From Micavibrio_C sp964577255 (lineage in GTDB: Bacteria > Pseudomonadota > Alphaproteobacteria > Micavibrionales > Micavibrionaceae): 64,000 nucleotides of DNA. Below the pieces are notes generated by a model, which was not told the DNA's origin, did no database searches, and worked only from the letters and a program-made list of their open reading frames with translations. Positions 40,554 to 48,872 of this stretch are shown piece after piece. The position numbers were made by a program, and so were the translations under genes. The stretch spans positions 15,959 to 79,958 of the forward strand of contig CAZNYM010000006.1 in the NCBI GenBank assembly GCA_964577255.1, given 5' to 3'. Position 1 is the first letter of the stretch; the number at the start of each line of letters is the position of its first letter.

Positions 40554-41672
40554 ATGAATTCCGCCCTGTCCGCCTATATCGCCCGCCGCCTGCTGCTGAT
40601 GATCCCGACCCTGCTCGGGATCATGCTGATCTCCTTCACCATCATCCAGTTCGTGCCCGGCGGCCCGGTCGAGCGCATGATCGCGCAGCTGCAGGGCCAC
40701 GGCACCGAAGCGACTGCGCGTTTTGCGGGCGGCGGCAATGCCGACATGGCGGCGGGTGCCGGCAGCGCCATAGGCACCGGCGAAGGCAGCGGCTACCGCG
40801 GCGCGCAGGGGCTCGATCCCGAATTTATCAAGGAGCTCGAGCGTCTGTACGGCTTCGACAAGCCGCCGGTCGAGCGCTTTTTCATCATGGCGGGCAATTA
40901 TCTGCGCTTCGACCTGGGGGAAAGCTATTACCGCAATATCGGCGTCATCGACCTGGTGCTGGAAAAGATGCCGGTGTCGATCTCGCTCGGCCTGTGGTCG
41001 ACGCTTATCATCTATCTCGTTTCCATCCCCTTGGGCATCCGCAAGGCGGTGAAGGACGGCACCCCCTTCGACGTCTGGAGCTCGGCCGCGATCTTCATCG
41101 GCTACGCCATTCCCGGCTTCATGTTCGCGATCATGCTGATCGTCCTGTTCGCGGGCGGGCGTTATTTCAGCATATTCCCGCTGGGCGGCATCGTGTCCGA
41201 CAACTGGGCCGAGCTGAACTCGCTGGACAAAATAAAAGATTATTTCTGGCACATGACCCTGCCGATCGCGGCGATGGTCATCAGCGGCTTCGCCAGCCTG
41301 ACGATGCTGACCAAGAACAGCTTCCTTGATGAAATCAACAAGCAATACGTGCTGACCGCCCGGGCCAAGGGCCTGAGCCCGCGCCAGGTGCTGTACGGCC
41401 ACGTGTTCCGCAACGCCATGCTGATCGTGATCGCCGGGTTTCCCGCCGCGTTCCTGTCGATCTTCTTCACCGGCTCTTTGCTGATCGAGGTCATTTTCAA
41501 CCTCGATGGCCTGGGGCTGCTGGGTTACGAATCCGTCATCAACCGCGATTATCCGGTGGTTCTGGGCACACTTTATATATTCGCCTTGATCGGCCTTTTG
41601 ACCACGCTTCTGCGCGACATTATTTATGTCCTGGTCGACCCCCGCATCGACTTCGCCGGCCGCGGCGGCTGA
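40554..41672 (+). CDS. yejB: YejB-type peptide ABC transporter permease, 372 aa
   Basis: Inner-membrane permease of the DppB/OppB class. It begins with a membrane helix after YIARRLLLMIPTLLGIMLIS and has the YejB-specific periplasmic insert (about 45-100, Gly/Ala-rich here) before LYGFDKPPVERF. The permease loop is in TARAKGLSPRQVLYGHVFRNAM (cited by TARAKGLSPRQVLYGHVF), the EAA motif that contacts the ATPase. It ends VLVDPRIDFAGRGG. It pairs with YejE (42675); an unknown gene lies between. Confidence 0.93.
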   Translation: MNSALSAYIARRLLLMIPTLLGIMLISFTIIQFVPGGPVERMIAQLQGHGTEATARFAGGGNADMAAGAGSAIGTGEGSGYRGAQGLDPEFIKELERLYGFDKPPVERFFIMAGNYLRFDLGESYYRNIGVIDLVLEKMPVSISLGLWSTLIIYLVSIPLGIRKAVKDGTPFDVWSSAAIFIGYAIPGFMFAIMLIVLFAGGRYFSIFPLGGIVSDNWAELNSLDKIKDYFWHMTLPIAAMVISGFASLTMLTKNSFLDEINKQYVLTARAKGLSPRQVLYGHVFRNAMLIVIAGFPAAFLSIFFTGSLLIEVIFNLDGLGLLGYESVINRDYPVVLGTLYIFALIGLLTTLLRDIIYVLVDPRIDFAGRGG

Positions 41673-41738
41673 AATTTGTCAAACACCCGGTATTTGTGCT
41701 AGAAAAAGCCTATAATAACAACGCATACGGGAAGTTTC

Positions 41739-42620
41739 ATGACCGCCGCCGTTATCCCTTTCAACCGCAAGGCGCTTGAGCGCGACCGGATCCTGGGCGA
41801 TCTGGCCGATGCCCTTGAAGCGCGCGACCATAACGGCGTTATCGCGTGTTGCAACGAACTTGTCGAAAACCACAGCAGGGATCCCCATATCCACGGTCCT
41901 CTGCGCGGCACCATTGAAACGATGAGCGTCTGGGAACATCCCGGCGACACGGCTTTTCTGGCCCTCAACATAGCCCGGCATTACAAGGAAAAGACCCAGC
42001 AGGGCCTGTGGCAGGGATTTCCGCGCGAACTGGTCGAATACGCGGTCAGAGAGGCTGATGGCTATGCCAGCGCCAACCCCTGCCTGTCGCTTGAAATCGT
42101 CGATGAAGCGTTTGAAATCCTTCCAGAACTGAACATGCAGCTGGTGAATCGCGCCCTTGAATACAGCCATGGCCTGCGCGGGCGCGGCTACGAAACCGCC
42201 TTCACCACGCTTGATAAAATGGCGCGCGTGCTGGGTCCCTTTCATGAAGGGGTTTCGAGCATAACCTATCACATCATGTCGATGGCCAAGGTGCGCGCCG
42301 CCATCGATCCCGATCTTTCCGCGCAGATGGCCCGGGCCGTGCATGAAATCCATGAACCCGACCCCACATCGCCCCTGCACAGGGAAGCGGCGCAGCTTCT
42401 GGCAAACCTCAGCTACACGGCCATGATCGATCTTGACTACGCGCTGGCGGAAGATTGCGCCCTCAGCGCCATCAATATTTTTTCCGAAGATGACGAAGTC
42501 AGAGAGACCGTGTCCCGGGTCGTAACCGCCGTCAATCCGGCCGCGTTCCAGACTACGAACCCGCCGCGCGGCAAGCCCCTGACGCCCGAGAATTTCCTGC
42601 AGAAACTGGATATGTTTTAG
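41739..42620 (+). CDS. hypothetical helical-repeat protein, 293 aa
   Basis: An all-helical soluble protein with no signal peptide, starting MTAAVIPFNRKALERDRILG. Repeating helix pairs (LADALEARDHNGVIACCNEL; LALNIARHYKEKTQQGLW; LEIVDEAFEILPELNMQLVN) suggest a TPR- or HEAT-like scaffold, but no repeat consensus is clean enough to name. GGGAAG precedes the ATG. It interrupts the yejB-yejE pair, with 66 bases before and 54 after, so it is probably transcribed with them. Function unknown. Confidence 0.65.
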   Translation: MTAAVIPFNRKALERDRILGDLADALEARDHNGVIACCNELVENHSRDPHIHGPLRGTIETMSVWEHPGDTAFLALNIARHYKEKTQQGLWQGFPRELVEYAVREADGYASANPCLSLEIVDEAFEILPELNMQLVNRALEYSHGLRGRGYETAFTTLDKMARVLGPFHEGVSSITYHIMSMAKVRAAIDPDLSAQMARAVHEIHEPDPTSPLHREAAQLLANLSYTAMIDLDYALAEDCALSAINIFSEDDEVRETVSRVVTAVNPAAFQTTNPPRGKPLTPENFLQKLDMF

Positions 42621-42674
42621 CCCCGCCCGGCACCTGCCGCCTTGCCAAACCGGACCTGGCGGCTATGATAAAGC

Positions 42675-43703
42675 ATGGTTCTGAGCTCCCTCACCCGCCG
42701 CCGCCTTTCGCAGTTCCGCGCCAACCGCCGGGGGTTCTGGTCGCTGTGGGTGTTCCTGGCGCTTCTCTTCATCACACTGTTCGCGGAATTCATCGCCAAT
42801 GACAAACCGATCCTGCTCGCCTATGACGGCGGGCTGTACATGCCCGTGTTCAAAACCTATCCCGAGACAACATTCGGCGGCGATTTCGAGACCGAAGCCG
42901 ATTACCGCGACCCCTATCTCACCGAGCTGCTGAAACAAAAGAACGGCTGGATGATCTGGCCGCCGGTCCGTTTTTCCTACGACACGGTGAATTACAACCT
43001 GCCTACGCCCGCGCCTTCCGCGCCGACGATGGAAAACATGCTGGGCACGGACGATCAGGGCCGCGACGTGGTCGCGCGCGTGATCTACGGCTTTCGTATC
43101 TCGGTGCTGTTCGGCCTGGCCCTGACGCTCGCCAGTTCGCTGATCGGCATCGTCGCCGGGGCGTTTCAGGGCTATCACGGCGGCCGGCTCGACCTCATCA
43201 TGCAGCGCTTCATCGAAATGTGGTCCAGCATGCCCTCCCTTTACATCCTCATCATCTTCTCGGCCATGTTCGTACCGGGGTTCTGGACGCTCCTGCTGAT
43301 ATTGCTGCTGTTCTCGTGGGTGGGTCTCGTCGATGTCGTGCGCGCCGAATTCCTACGCGCCCGCAATTTCGATTACGTGCGCGCCGCCCGCGCCCTGGGC
43401 GTTTCCAGCCTGACGATCATGCGCCGCCACGTGCTGCCGAACGCTATGGTCGCGACCCTGACGCTGATGCCCTTCATCCTCACCGGCTCCATCACCGCCC
43501 TGACCTCGCTCGATTTCCTGGGGCTGGGGCTGCCGCCCGGCTCGCCCTCGCTCGGCGAATTGCTGGCCCAGGGCAAGAACAACCTCCAGGCCCCCTGGCT
43601 TGGCTTCACCGCCTTCGTCACGCTGGCGCTGATGCTCTCCCTTCTCACTTTCATCGGCGAGGCCGTGCGCGACGCCTTCGACCCGCGCAAGACCACTTTA
43701 TAG
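42675..43703 (+). CDS. yejE: YejE-type peptide ABC transporter permease, 342 aa
   Basis: The second permease of the Yej importer (DppC/OppC class). The N-terminal FRANRRGFWSLWVFLALLF and the family's ANDKPILLAYDGGLYMPV segment are typical of YejE, as is GTDDQGRDVVARVIYGFR. The EAA loop is ARALGVSSLTIMRRHVLPNA. The length equals that of E. coli YejE. M20 amidohydrolase follows after 10 bases. Confidence 0.93.
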   Translation: MVLSSLTRRRLSQFRANRRGFWSLWVFLALLFITLFAEFIANDKPILLAYDGGLYMPVFKTYPETTFGGDFETEADYRDPYLTELLKQKNGWMIWPPVRFSYDTVNYNLPTPAPSAPTMENMLGTDDQGRDVVARVIYGFRISVLFGLALTLASSLIGIVAGAFQGYHGGRLDLIMQRFIEMWSSMPSLYILIIFSAMFVPGFWTLLLILLLFSWVGLVDVVRAEFLRARNFDYVRAARALGVSSLTIMRRHVLPNAMVATLTLMPFILTGSITALTSLDFLGLGLPPGSPSLGELLAQGKNNLQAPWLGFTAFVTLALMLSLLTFIGEAVRDAFDPRKTTL

Positions 43704-43713
43704 GAGACATATC

Positions 43714-44907
43714 ATGCCCATTCTTAACAGCCTTGCCGCCGTGAAAGACGAAAGCGCGGGATGGCGCCGCGAACTGCACCAGAATCCGCAGACTGCTTAC
43801 GAGGAGACATTCGCCTCCGGCTTCGTCGAGGCGCGGCTGAAGCAATGGGGCATCCCCTATAAAAAGGGCCTCGCCAAAACCGGCATCGTCGCCACCATCG
43901 AGGGGCAGAAAAACAGTTCAGGAAAAGCGCTGGCCCTGCGCGCGGACATGGACGCGCTTGATATCCTCGAGAAGACCGGCCTGCCACATGCTTCGAAGAA
44001 CCCGGGCAAAATGCACGCCTGCGGCCATGACGGCCACACCGCCACGCTTTTGACAGTGGCGCGGTACCTGCAGGAAACCCGCGCCTTCAACGGCCGCGTC
44101 CATCTGATTTTCCAGCCGGCGGAAGAAGGCGGCAACGGCGCCGGCCGCATGATCGACGAGGGGCTGTTCAAGGATTTCCCCTGCGATTACGTCTTCGGCG
44201 TGCATAACTGGCCCAGCCTTGCCATCGGCAAGGTCGGCATGCGCACGGGGCCGCTGCTGGCCTCGGTCGATGAGTTCCGCATCCGCGTCGAAGGTGCGGG
44301 TGGCCACGCCGCCATGCCGCACCAGACGTTAGATCCCATCGTCGTCACATCCCAGATCGTCACGGCGCTGCAAAGCATCGTCAGCCGCAATGTCGACCCC
44401 ATCGACACCGTTGTTGTCAGCACCACGAATTTCAACAGCGGCACCGGCGCCTTCAACGTCATCCCCGACACGGCGGAGCTGGTGGGCACCATCCGCACCT
44501 TCAACAACGACACGCGCGACATGGTCGTGGCCCGGATGAAGGCGATTGTCGATGGCATCGCCCGGAGCATGGGCTGCCGCGCCGAAGTCAACGTGCTCTT
44601 CCACAACGCCGCCACCGTCAACACCGCCGACGGTATTGCCATCGCCCGGCGCGCCGCGGCGCGCGTGGTCGGCGAGGAAAACGTCGATACCGATTTCCCG
44701 CCCAACATGGGCGGCGAGGATTTTGGCGCCTATCTGCGCCAAAAGCCCGGCGCGTTCGTCATCATCGGCCAGGGCGTCGCTGACAAGGACAGCCCGCACA
44801 ACAAGGGGCTGCACCATCCCGGCTATGATTTCAACGACGACATGATCCCCGTGGCGGCCAGCTATTTTGCCGCGCTGGTCGATGAATATCTGCCGCTGAA
44901 AGGCTGA
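43714..44907 (+). CDS. M20 family amidohydrolase (hippurate hydrolase/aminoacylase type), 397 aa
   Basis: A di-metal hydrolase of the peptidase M20D group (IAA-amino acid hydrolase, N-acyl-amino acid amidohydrolase). Metal ligands and catalytic residues: LRADMDALDI, MHACGHDGHTATLL, FQPAEEGGNGAGRMIDEG (catalytic Glu pair), GVHNWPSLAIG and MGGEDFGAYL. A dimerisation domain inserts around residues 185-300. ATG 43714 follows TAGGAGA. Sitting among Yej transporter genes, it may act on imported peptides or acyl-amino acids; this is inference. Confidence 0.9.
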   Translation: MPILNSLAAVKDESAGWRRELHQNPQTAYEETFASGFVEARLKQWGIPYKKGLAKTGIVATIEGQKNSSGKALALRADMDALDILEKTGLPHASKNPGKMHACGHDGHTATLLTVARYLQETRAFNGRVHLIFQPAEEGGNGAGRMIDEGLFKDFPCDYVFGVHNWPSLAIGKVGMRTGPLLASVDEFRIRVEGAGGHAAMPHQTLDPIVVTSQIVTALQSIVSRNVDPIDTVVVSTTNFNSGTGAFNVIPDTAELVGTIRTFNNDTRDMVVARMKAIVDGIARSMGCRAEVNVLFHNAATVNTADGIAIARRAAARVVGEENVDTDFPPNMGGEDFGAYLRQKPGAFVIIGQGVADKDSPHNKGLHHPGYDFNDDMIPVAASYFAALVDEYLPLKG

Positions 44908-45408
44908 TCAGGCCGTCTGGTCGACGGTGGTGCCGCGCACCTTATCCAACAATGCCTGCGCTTCGGGCGTCACTTCTATGGGCGGCTCGATGCCGTCGGC
45001 ACGCATCTTGGCGCGTTCCAGCAGTGCCTCGGCCGTCAGGGGGGCATTCGCCTTGGCCGCCGCGTCGGCGTCGAGAATGGCCTGCTTCTCCTCCGCTTCC
45101 TTGCGGGCAGCCGCGATCTTTTCCTGCTGCTTGACCACAAGCTCGTTGACCTGCTTGGTCAGCGAATCCATGACCAGGCCGCTGGGGTCGAGGCCGGGCA
45201 GATTGGAATAAAGGAAGATCTGCGTGCGCAGCTGCGAAACCTTGGCCCGGATGTACCAGTCCTGCTCGGTATAAGACTTCTTCTCTTCTTCAGTTTTGGG
45301 AGGATTCTGTTCCTGAAGCCGTCTTTGCACCGGGCTCGGGGAGTCCGACGTCGAGACGAGGGTTGCAGAGTTTACTACTCTCCCTGATGTGACCGATCCT
45401 ACAGCCAT
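44908..45408 (-). CDS. hypothetical coiled-coil protein, 166 aa
   Basis: Starts MAVGSVTSGRVVNSATLVST, with GAGAG close upstream. The N-terminal third is Ser/Thr/Pro-rich, followed by WYIRAKVSQLRTQIFLYSNLPGL and a charged coiled coil (VVKQQEKIAAARKEAEEKQA). There is no signal peptide or membrane segment. A longer frame to 45636 overlaps yejF and is rejected. Its stop touches that of the M20 gene (TGA then TCA). It is divergent from yejF. Function unknown. Confidence 0.65.
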   Translation of the reverse strand: MAVGSVTSGRVVNSATLVSTSDSPSPVQRRLQEQNPPKTEEEKKSYTEQDWYIRAKVSQLRTQIFLYSNLPGLDPSGLVMDSLTKQVNELVVKQQEKIAAARKEAEEKQAILDADAAAKANAPLTAEALLERAKMRADGIEPPIEVTPEAQALLDKVRGTTVDQTA

Positions 45409-45493
45409 GCTCTCATTATAACCCGAAACCCCTTTAAAAAGGACTGAATTTTGGGGGATAGGCCTGGGACGGGGTTTATGTTTAAATGCCGGA

Positions 45494-47113
45494 ATGCAAG
45501 AGAATTTGCTAAGCGTTTCAAACCTTTCCGTGACCTTCCGGACGCCGGGTGCGCCCTTCCAGGCGGTCCGGGGAGCGAGCTTTGATATCCATAAGGGCGA
45601 GGCCCTGGCCCTGGTCGGGGAATCCGGCTCGGGCAAATCCGTGACCGCCCTTTCGATCCTGCAGCTGCTCCCCTACCCGCTGGCCAGCCACCCGGCCGGC
45701 TCCTCGATCCGTTTCGCCGGACAGGAGCTGATCGGCGCGCCCGAGCCCACCTTGCGCGCGCTGCGGGGCAAGCGCATCGGCATGATCTTCCAGGAGCCGA
45801 TGACGTCCCTCAATCCACTCCATTCGATCGAGCGCCAGCTGGGGGAAATGATCGCCCTGCACCAGCCGCTGGGCCGCACGCAGGTCAAGGAACGCATCCT
45901 CGAACTGCTCGATCTGGTCGAGCTCGACCGGCTGAAGGATCGTTTGTCCGCCTATCCGCACGAGCTTTCGGGCGGACAGCGCCAGCGTGTGATGATCGCC
46001 ATGGCACTCGCCAACAACCCCGACCTGCTGATCGCTGACGAGCCGACTACGGCGCTTGACGTCACCGTGCAGGCGCAGATCCTCGAACTGCTGGAAAGCC
46101 TTAAACAGAAACTCGGCATGGCGCTTTTGCTCATCACCCACGACCTCTCTATCGTCGAACGCATGGCGGATCGCCTGTGCGTCATGAAAAGCGGCGAGAT
46201 CGTCGAGCAGAACGGCCGCCAGGCCCTTTTTGAAAACCCGGCGCACGATTACACCAAGCTTCTGCTGGCCGCCCGTCCGCGCGGCGAAGCGGTGGCGCCG
46301 CGCCCCGAAGCGCCCGTGGTGCTCGAGGGCCGCGACATCCGCGTGCATTTCGCCAGGCCGAAAATGCTCTGGGGCCGCCAGGCCGAACCGGTGAAGGCGG
46401 TCGACGGCGTCAACGTCCTTTGCCGTGCCGGGCAGACCCTGGGCATCGTGGGCGAGTCGGGCAGCGGCAAGACAACGCTGGGCCTGGCGCTTTTGCGCCT
46501 GTTGCCCTCCACGGGCGTGCTGACGTTCGAAGGAAAGCCGCTCAACGGCCTGCCGCCCGCCGCCTTGCGTACTTTACGCGCACGCCTGCAGATCGTGTTC
46601 CAGGATCCCTTCGGCGCGCTTTCCCCGCGCATGAGCGTAGCGCAGATCATCGGCGAGGGGCTGGCCGTACATCAGCCCGGCACGGATGCCGCCGCGCGGG
46701 AGGACCGCGTGATCGAAGCCCTGCGCGACGTGCGCCTTGACCCCGACACCCGCCACCGCTATCCGCATGAATTCTCGGGTGGGCAGCGCCAGCGCATCGC
46801 CATCGCCCGCGCTCTGGTGTTGCGCCCTTCGTTCATCGTGCTCGACGAACCCACTTCGGCGCTCGATGTCTCTGTGCAGGCGCAGATCGTCGACCTGCTG
46901 CGCGACCTGCAGCTTCGTTACGATCTTTCTTACCTGTTCATTTCGCACGATCTGCGCGTGGTGCGCGCCATGGCGCATGAGATCATCGTCATGAAGGACG
47001 GGAAAGTTGTAGAATCGGGCCCCACCGCGCGGATCTTCGATTCCCCGCGCCAGGATTACACACGGGCGCTGATGGAAGCGGCCCTGCACATCCGCACGCG
47101 CAAGGCGGCCTAG
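45494..47113 (+). CDS. yejF: YejF-type double ATPase of a peptide ABC transporter, 539 aa
   Basis: One polypeptide carries two ABC domains, as in YejF. Walker A motifs: VGESGSGKSVTALS and VGESGSGKTTLGLA. Signature motifs: LSGGQRQRVMIAMALA and FSGGQRQRIAIARALV. Walker B with D-E: LLIADEPTTALD and IVLDEPTSALD. It energises the YejB/YejE permease. It is about 600 bases from the M20 stop, with an unknown gene on the other strand between. Its end overlaps the site-2 protease gene by 4 bases. Confidence 0.96.
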   Translation: MQENLLSVSNLSVTFRTPGAPFQAVRGASFDIHKGEALALVGESGSGKSVTALSILQLLPYPLASHPAGSSIRFAGQELIGAPEPTLRALRGKRIGMIFQEPMTSLNPLHSIERQLGEMIALHQPLGRTQVKERILELLDLVELDRLKDRLSAYPHELSGGQRQRVMIAMALANNPDLLIADEPTTALDVTVQAQILELLESLKQKLGMALLLITHDLSIVERMADRLCVMKSGEIVEQNGRQALFENPAHDYTKLLLAARPRGEAVAPRPEAPVVLEGRDIRVHFARPKMLWGRQAEPVKAVDGVNVLCRAGQTLGIVGESGSGKTTLGLALLRLLPSTGVLTFEGKPLNGLPPAALRTLRARLQIVFQDPFGALSPRMSVAQIIGEGLAVHQPGTDAAAREDRVIEALRDVRLDPDTRHRYPHEFSGGQRQRIAIARALVLRPSFIVLDEPTSALDVSVQAQIVDLLRDLQLRYDLSYLFISHDLRVVRAMAHEIIVMKDGKVVESGPTARIFDSPRQDYTRALMEAALHIRTRKAA

Positions 47114-48426
47114 AGCAGGCCGAAATAAAGCCCCTCGATGTTGCTGGCCCCGATCCACAGAAACAGCGCCAGCAGCGCAGCCCGCAGCACGTAAGCGCTC
47201 ACACGCCCGGATTTTTCCCCGCCGACGATCTTTTCGATCAGGAACCGCACGGCGAACGAACCATCCGATCCCGGGAACGGCAGCAGGTTGAAGATGCCGA
47301 TGAACACCGAAATCAGCGCCCCCATGTAGCAGAGTTTGTAAAGATCGTGGAAAAAGGGCGACACCGAACGCTCGACCACCACTTCGGGCTTCACCAACTG
47401 CTTGTCCATTGGGAACAGTGCGCTGCCGAGCTTGACGATGTTCACCATCATCGATCCGGCCTCGGCGAAGCCCGCCACTACGCCGGCGCGGTTTTCAAGA
47501 TCGTAGTAGATATTGCCGGCGCGCTGGCCCATAAAGACCTTTTTATCCTCGTACAGCACGGCGTCGCGGTTGAGGGCCGGATCCATGCGCACACGGTAAA
47601 AACGCGTCGTTTTATCGACCGACTTCATGCCGACGATCACCGTGCGGCCCTGATAGTCGCGCAGCAGCGCGGCTGCGCGCTTGTAGTCTTCCTTGCCAGT
47701 GCTGAAGCCGTTGACCGAACTGATCGTTTCAAGGCCGTAGGCGTTCTGCTCCACCTGCAGGCCCGACCAGTAATGATCGCGGCGGAAACCGTCCACATCT
47801 GTATAGACGATTTTCTGCGGCGTCATGGTCAGAGGGCCGGCAGGCTGCCCCGCACGCAGGATGGAGAGCGCCAGCGGCTGTCCCGGCTGGCGCCGCGCTA
47901 TACGACGAATATCATCATAACGGCTGACGGCGATGCCGTTGACGGCAGTGACGATGTCGCCCGGCTCAAGCCCGGCCTGCTCGGCGGGCGAGGATATCTC
48001 CACCGCACTCACCTGCGTGGTATAGGAGGGCTGCCCCGCCCACAGGAAGAAGAAAGACAAAAACACGCCCGCGAGAAAGAAATTGGCGATCGGACCCGCC
48101 AGCACGATCATCAGGCGCTGGCCCGGCGGCTTGGAAGAGAATTTGAGGTGCTCGGCCGCGCCCGCAGGCGGCGCCAGATTGATGAAGCCGCCGAAGGGTA
48201 TCGCATGCACCGTCCAATGCGCGCCGTTCTTGTCGGTGCGGCGCCACAGCGCGCGGCCGAAACCGACATTGACACTTTCGACGCTGACCCCGTACAGCCG
48301 GGCCATGAAATAATGGGCGAATTCGTGCAGGAGAAGAATCAGTGAGGTCAGGACAAAAAAGGCGGCCAGCTTGAAAATCGTCCCCGTTATGGCCGGATCC
48401 AGGCCGAGAAACTCAGCATCGTACAT
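47110..48426 (-). CDS. RseP-like site-2 metalloprotease (M50), 438 aa
   Basis: An intramembrane zinc protease. HEFAHYF at residues 34-40 is the HExxH zinc site in the first membrane helix, and GIFNLLPFPGSDGSF near residue 385 is the second metal motif (LDG type; here SDG). One PDZ-like domain lies around 130-220 (SSPAEQAGLEPGDIVTAVNG). The family cuts membrane-bound regulators such as anti-sigma factors. The gene is not in the usual alphaproteobacterial frr-cdsA-dxr-rseP-bamA cluster in this window, so it may be a second homologue. It is divergent from rpsU. Confidence 0.85.
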   Translation of the reverse strand: MYDAEFLGLDPAITGTIFKLAAFFVLTSLILLLHEFAHYFMARLYGVSVESVNVGFGRALWRRTDKNGAHWTVHAIPFGGFINLAPPAGAAEHLKFSSKPPGQRLMIVLAGPIANFFLAGVFLSFFFLWAGQPSYTTQVSAVEISSPAEQAGLEPGDIVTAVNGIAVSRYDDIRRIARRQPGQPLALSILRAGQPAGPLTMTPQKIVYTDVDGFRRDHYWSGLQVEQNAYGLETISSVNGFSTGKEDYKRAAALLRDYQGRTVIVGMKSVDKTTRFYRVRMDPALNRDAVLYEDKKVFMGQRAGNIYYDLENRAGVVAGFAEAGSMMVNIVKLGSALFPMDKQLVKPEVVVERSVSPFFHDLYKLCYMGALISVFIGIFNLLPFPGSDGSFAVRFLIEKIVGGEKSGRVSAYVLRAALLALFLWIGASNIEGLYFGLL

Positions 48427-48578
48427 CGCTCACTCCACCACCGCTTTTGTCTGATTCTTCACATTATATCATAATCCATAAAAGATAAGCTTTTTTTGAT
48501 ATTATGGTAATAAATACCGCTTTCGTCCTTGCCTTCCCTCCGCCGCTTCCTGTAAAACGGCGGCATTCTCAAGGACTT

Positions 48579-48604
48579 CCGGACCCCGTGCGGGCCCGGT
48601 TTTT
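48579..48604 (+). terminator. attenuator-like hairpin in the rpsU leader
   Basis: CCGGACCCCGTGCGGGCCCGG folds with seven GC pairs and one mismatch (cited as CCGG and CCC arms around CGTGC), followed by TTTTT, 25 bases before the rpsU start. It looks like an intrinsic terminator placed in a leader. A second hairpin, CCGCCG..CGGCGG, lies just upstream near 48540-48563. Confidence 0.5.
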
Positions 48605-48628
48605 GATCCCGGAAAGGGGTGATTTGTT

Positions 48629-48829
48629 TTGGTAACCGTGAATGTGCGCGATAACAACGTCGACCAGGCGTTGCGTGTGCTTAAGAAGAAGCTTCAGCGC
48701 GAAGGCATTTTCCGTGAGATGAAGATGCGCCGCGACTATGAGAAGCCCTCGGTCAAGCGCAAGCGCGAAAAGGCGGAAGCCCAGCGCCGCTGGCGCAAGA
48801 TGGAGCGCAAAAAGCGCGACAGAGATTAA
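48629..48829 (+). CDS. rpsU: 30S ribosomal protein bS21, 66 aa
   Basis: A small, very basic ribosomal protein of the 30S platform. The family pattern is clear: VRDNNVDQALRVLKKKLQR, then REGIFREMKMRRDYEKPS and a Lys/Arg-rich tail ending KRDRD. The expected start (MVxVxVRDN) falls on a TTG codon at 48629, with AGGGG upstream; no ATG is in place. The length matches. A terminator follows 12 bases after the stop. Confidence 0.96.
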   Translation: MVTVNVRDNNVDQALRVLKKKLQREGIFREMKMRRDYEKPSVKRKREKAEAQRRWRKMERKKRDRD

Positions 48830-48840
48830 ACAGACACCAG

Positions 48841-48866
48841 ACCCCCGGACACCCTCCGGGGGTTTT
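48841..48866 (+). terminator. intrinsic terminator of rpsU
   Basis: ACCCCCGGA and TCCGGGGGT form the stem around CACCC, followed by TTTTGCTTTCTT on the plus strand. It also separates rpsU from the convergent aminopeptidase gene. Confidence 0.9.
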
Positions 48867-48872
48867 GCTTTC

